DNA of 64,000 nt from Bin87 sp965203985 (lineage in GTDB: Bacteria; Chloroflexota; Dehalococcoidia; Lucifugimonadales; UBA3495), in contig CBDBDS010000013.1 of assembly GCA_965203985.1 (NCBI GenBank), positions 1,054,001 through 1,118,000 of the forward strand, written 5' to 3'. Below are positions 61,058 through 64,000 of this stretch, piece by piece. Numbering within the stretch: position 1 is the stretch's first letter; every line of letters starts with the position of its first letter. Both the position numbers and the translations under genes were made by a program. The notes beneath the pieces were generated by a model. That model searched no databases. It saw nothing but the letters and a program-made list of their open reading frames with translations, and had not been told where the DNA came from.

Positions 61058-61406
61058 TCAGTTGGTGCGTCCCCTGATGATTGCCTGCACCGCTACCGCG
61101 CGTCGCTCGTTGGCGTCAACGCCCATGAAGTCGGTGATGACATTTTCGGCTTGGTCAATCCAGGATAGTGCTTCCGTGAGCGTGAAATCTCGACTGGCGT
61201 CATAGTCCGCGGTGCCAGGCGTGTTCCAGCAGCGGGTCTGTCGACGTGCCGATCAGACAGTCAGCGTTACTGCTTGCCAGGGCGTGGAATACAGCATAGT
61301 ACGCCGTGCTTACCGCCCGCCTCATGAAATCCGGGGGCGGCGCGGTGTTCGGGTTCACTGCGTTTGCCAGCAAGCGGCTGGCCGCGGTGAGATCCTGCCA
61401 CCTCAT
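61058..61406 (-). pseudogene. HEPN-like protein with internal deletion
   Basis: From the ATG at 61406, MRWQDLTAASRLLANAV and STAYYAVFHALASSNADCLIG align with the HEPN protein at 44491. After LLEHAWH the frame is broken. The other frame continues ADYDASRDFTLTEALSWIDQAENVI and ends at 61058. The missing 45-50 residues include the R-x5-H active site, so the toxin should be inactive. Start overlaps the partner stop (ATGA). Confidence 0.75.
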
Positions 61407-61738
61407 CGCGTTCGTTCCCTGGGCGGAGGCATCCCGACCGGCTCTGACCATTCGCTGTCTTCGGTCTTTTCCCGGTACGAGATTGACGGGATTTTTTCGA
61501 TACCGATGGCCGTCAGGTCGTCCTCGATGGTGGCGTACAGCGAGTTCAAGAGGCGTGGGTTCAGGTCCGAGGGCTTGCCGATGTAGATGACTTGCACGTC
61601 CAGATATTCCCCGTCGTCGGGGCCCGGCCTTGCGGTGATGCGGATTTCGTGGAAACGGACTATCCCTTGGAACTGAGCGTCCAGAGCATCCTGAATGATT
61701 TTCTTGGCCTTCTCGTGGGCTTCGTGAGTTGTGACCAT
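61403..61738 (-). CDS. Small conserved partner protein, copy 3 (putative antitoxin)
   Basis: 111 residues, similar to 44963 and 48422 (FQGIVRFHEIRIT, GEYLDVQVIYIGKPSDLNP, LTAIGIEKIPSISY). The gene is intact while its HEPN partner is deleted, as expected if the antitoxin is harmless to keep. The ATG at 61738 has no strong ribosome site. Overlaps the HEPN start by ATGA. Confidence 0.6.
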   Translation of the reverse strand: MVTTHEAHEKAKKIIQDALDAQFQGIVRFHEIRITARPGPDDGEYLDVQVIYIGKPSDLNPRLLNSLYATIEDDLTAIGIEKIPSISYREKTEDSEWSEPVGMPPPRERTR

Positions 61739-61843
61739 CGTGATTGCTCCGCTGTCGTCTTGAGTTCGACGCTACTCACCCATCCAGGGTGGGTCAAGCG
61801 GTGCCTTTAGCACCGAGCTCCCAGTTCCGTCGGTGAGAACGGC

Positions 61844-62245
61844 TTGACCACGCAGGCAGGACCAGGTGGGGCTTTTCCTCGGCAATGTCGGTGTCCTCAC
61901 TGCCGCGAGGCGATAGTCGACTGCTTTTTCGATACCTACGGCGAGGGTTTCCGCGAACTGCCTCACGGCATTCCGTCTCACGACACCTTCGGCGATGTCT
62001 TCGCCGGCCGGGACGCGGTGCAGTTGCAAAACTGCTTCATCTCATGGACCCAGGCCATGGCTGAACTGTTCCCCGGCGCGGTGGTGGCCATTGACGGCAA
62101 GACGGCCCAACGGTCCTATGACCGGGCCGGGCAGATCGGGCACAAGCTGCTGAAGAACGAGAAAACACTGAAAGTGGGCATCCAGGGCAAACGGCTCAAC
62201 GCCGGACGGGATGAGGACTACCCGCTTACAGTCCTCCTCGGATAA
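61844..62245 (+). pseudogene. Remnant of an ISAs1-type transposase
   Basis: HGIPSHDTFGDVFAGRDAVQLQNCFISWTQAMAELFPGAVVAIDGKTAQRSYDRAG matches the N-terminal part and catalytic Asp of ISAs1-family transposases. But the frame then jumps to a KRLNAGRDEDYPLTVLLG end typical of the C-terminal part. The middle, with the other catalytic residues, is missing. No terminal repeats were identified. Confidence 0.75.
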
Positions 62246-62394
62246 GACGCGATTGCCCTGGTGGAAGGGTGCGTTCGCCCGCGGACATCGAAGCGATGAC
62301 AACGGTCGGTTTGCGTTGTCGGTCTGGGCCTGCCCGTGTATATTGTTTGCATCGCGGGGCGGAGCCAGCCGTATGATCGGTCAGGGGAAGAGCA

Positions 62395-62784
62395 TTGCAA
62401 GATAACGCGATCAGCCTGGGCTCCTGGGACATTACTTCCGAAGCGGTCCGCGAATACCTTTCGGCCGTCGGCGATGATCTGCCGCTGTACATGGACTCGC
62501 AATGCGCTCCTCCGATCATGCTTGCTGCCCGCGTCGTGGCTTTGTTGTTGGAACGCTTGTCGCTGCCCGACGGCGCGATCCATAGTTTGCAGGATCTGGA
62601 AACCGTGGATGCGTTGCGCGTCGGTTCCAGAGTGTCCGCGGTGGCCCGTCTTGAACCGGCGCGCGAGCGCGGCGGAATGCGGTTTCTTACCGTCAATTAC
62701 ACGGTCTCCGACGAACCCACGGGCTCGGATTTGATGAACGGTCGCACCACTGTGCTGCTTCCCGCGGATGAGAGCGACGAATAG
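62395..62784 (+). CDS. MaoC-like N-terminal (FAS1-type) dehydratase domain protein
   Basis: 129 residues from the TTG at 62395. It has a hot-dog-fold appearance: LPLYMDSQCAPPIMLAARVVALLLERLSLPDGAIHSLQD and RVGSRVSAVARLEPARERGGMRFLTVNYTVSDEPTG. In related operons this half pairs with a MaoC catalytic half (next gene, 10 bp away) to form an (R)-specific hydratase/dehydratase. Start codon is weakly supported. Confidence 0.65.
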   Translation: MQDNAISLGSWDITSEAVREYLSAVGDDLPLYMDSQCAPPIMLAARVVALLLERLSLPDGAIHSLQDLETVDALRVGSRVSAVARLEPARERGGMRFLTVNYTVSDEPTGSDLMNGRTTVLLPADESDE

Positions 62785-62794
62785 ACGGAGCGAT

Positions 62795-63259
62795 ATGCCG
62801 GCTGACGATTCAACACACGAGCCCTCGCAATTCGACGTGGGCTACGCGGTATCCCCAGTGCGCCGGTCCATCGGTCGCGACCATATCGACGCCTATCGTT
62901 CGGCCTCCGGTGATCACAACCGCATCCACTACGATGATGAGTTCGCTGCGTCCACTCGTTTCGAGGGCGTGATCGCCCACGGTATGCTGACTTTGGCCAT
63001 GATCTCCGAAATGATGGCGGGCGAGTACGGTTCCTGCTGGCTGCGGTCAGGCAGCCTGCGCGTCCGGTTCCGCGGCGCGGCATATCCTGGAGACCTTCTG
63101 GAAGCCGTTGGCCGAGTGACCAAGAGCGAATCGGTCGTAGATGGCAGACGCTTGGCTTGTAATGTAGAGCTCCTGAACGTTGATAATGGAAACAGAATTA
63201 TCACCGGGTCGGCGACCGTGGTGGTGGGTCCGGCAAATATGAGGGAAAGGGTGGAATGA
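62795..63259 (+). CDS. MaoC-family dehydratase/hydratase
   Basis: 154 residues from the ATG at 62795 (GGAG upstream). The hydratase-2 motif is YRSASGDHNRIHYDDEFAASTRFEGVIAHGML (Asp and His of the catalytic dyad). It probably acts with the preceding half-domain protein on acyl-CoA or acyl-ACP thioesters. Stop codon overlaps the plsX start (ATGA), which suggests a link with lipid synthesis. Confidence 0.9.
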   Translation: MPADDSTHEPSQFDVGYAVSPVRRSIGRDHIDAYRSASGDHNRIHYDDEFAASTRFEGVIAHGMLTLAMISEMMAGEYGSCWLRSGSLRVRFRGAAYPGDLLEAVGRVTKSESVVDGRRLACNVELLNVDNGNRIITGSATVVVGPANMRERVE

Positions 63260-64000
63260 GTACGAACGGAAATATGCCGCGGGTACGCGTGGCGGTGGAT
63301 GCGATGGGTGGGGACTTTGGTCCGCTGGAAACCGTTCCCGGAGTTCTGGCCGCGCTGGACGCCCACCCCGAATTGACCGTCATACTGGTGGGTGATCACG
63401 ATGCTGTGCAGGCTGAATTGTCGCGCCACGACGTCGCCGGCCGCGCCGTTTCGGTAGCGCCCTCGGAGGGAAAGGTCGAGGATGAAGAGCATCCCGTAGC
63501 TGCCCTGCGACGGAAACCGAAATCGTCAATCGCCGTTTCGATGGGACTGGTTCAGCAGGGCGCAGCCGACATGGTGGTGTCCATGGGCTCGACCGGAGCC
63601 ACCATGGCCACGGCGGTGATGGCGCTGGGTTTGCTGGAAGGTCTGGAGCGGCCCTGCATCGGCGGCAACTTCCTTGGCGTTGCGCCGAACACCACCGTGG
63701 TCGATCTGGGCAGCAACGTGGATTGCCGCCCGTCGCTGTTACTGAGCTTTGCCGCGCTGGGCGTCGCATTTTCCCGACGCCGCCTGGGCATCGAAAACCC
63801 TCGGGTGGCGCTGCTCAGCGTGGGCGAAGAGGCCGCCAAGGGCAACCGCCAGGTCCAGGAGAGCCATACCCTTTTTCGGGAGAGCCATCTCAACTTCGTG
63901 GGCAACGTCGAGGGAATGGACTTTTTCACCGGCAAGGCCGATGTCATCGTGTGCGATGGGTTCATCGGCAATATCCTGATCAAGTTCGCGGAAGGTCTGG
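63256..64000 (+). CDS. plsX: Phosphate acyltransferase PlsX (3' end outside the window)
   Basis: About 248 residues before the window edge. Start RVAVDAMGGDFGPLETVPGVLAAL is the family signature, followed by DMVVSMGSTGATMATAVMAL, VVDLGSNVDCRP, GEEAAKGN and GFIGNILIKFAEG. PlsX makes acyl-phosphate from acyl-ACP for phospholipid synthesis. The ATG at 63256 overlaps the MaoC stop, so translation is coupled. Confidence 0.95.
   Translation, partial: MSTNGNMPRVRVAVDAMGGDFGPLETVPGVLAALDAHPELTVILVGDHDAVQAELSRHDVAGRAVSVAPSEGKVEDEEHPVAALRRKPKSSIAVSMGLVQQGAADMVVSMGSTGATMATAVMALGLLEGLERPCIGGNFLGVAPNTTVVDLGSNVDCRPSLLLSFAALGVAFSRRRLGIENPRVALLSVGEEAAKGNRQVQESHTLFRESHLNFVGNVEGMDFFTGKADVIVCDGFIGNILIKFAEGL

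Noticed and set aside
1..64000. tRNA, rRNA, riboswitch or CRISPR array
   Set aside because: I found no T-loop or anticodon-like cloverleaf, rRNA segment or regularly spaced direct repeats; a covariance-model or CRISPR scan could still find something missed.

Overview
The window is high-GC DNA with tightly packed, often overlapping genes. Its most telling markers are oligopeptide-type substrate-binding lipoproteins with long Ala/Pro/Thr linkers ending in PTNTP/PTPS-like motifs, repeated SMP-30-type lactonases, MaoC and enoyl-CoA hydratases, and a probable UGSC-type selenoprotein. Together these suggest an uncultivated Chloroflexota lineage (SAR202/Dehalococcoidia-like). This is inferred from style and gene content only; no rRNA or tRNA gene was found.

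Layout. 1-2.2 kb (minus strand): start of an RND efflux pump, TlyA methyltransferase and an enoyl-CoA hydratase. 2.5-16.1 kb (plus): an oligopeptide/dipeptide-type ABC cluster of four paralogous binding lipoproteins and two DppB/DppC-type permease pairs, with no ATPase gene. The fourth binding-protein gene is split by an intact IS4-type element with clear ends and a 10-bp target duplication. 16.2-20.1 kb: two tandem retropepsin-like proteases, an SMP-30 lactonase, an Asp-box propeller and an unknown protein. 20.1-29.3 kb: a defence-rich stretch with a BglII/BstYI-like restriction-modification pair (nuclease frameshifted), a nucleotidyltransferase/HEPN pair, McrBC and a Uma2-type nuclease. 29.3-36.0 kb (minus): LipB and a 2-oxoacid dehydrogenase operon (E2, E1beta, a membrane protein, frameshifted E1alpha), a DUF3800 protein and a split thiamine-diphosphate decarboxylase. 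36.3-40.0 kb: nitroreductases, a second SMP-30 protein and a DUF429-like protein. 40.1-50.6 kb (minus): a catabolic run (enoyl-CoA hydratase, sulfurtransferase, OsmC, MetE-like protein, three alpha/beta hydrolases, UGSC selenoprotein) interspersed with three small toxin-antitoxin-like pairs. 50.9-56.6 kb (plus): a partner-switching signalling operon (STAS, receiver-PP2C, HATPase) followed by a binding lipoprotein and a histidine kinase. 56.6-62.2 kb: SRAP protein, a large surface protein behind a C14 tract, small unknown genes, a decayed HEPN module and an ISAs1 relic. 62.4-64 kb: MaoC-type dehydratases and the start of plsX.

The most interesting observations are: (1) an in-frame TGA followed by a hairpin in a UGSC-like gene; (2) one small protein family found beside HEPN proteins twice and beside MazF once, which looks like an unnamed toxin-antitoxin partner; (3) a surface-protein gene whose frame is set by a 14-C tract; and (4) a recent, precisely delimited IS insertion in a transporter gene. 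Several frameshifts (restriction nuclease, E1alpha, C-tract gene) could be real decay or assembly errors, and the sequence alone cannot separate these.
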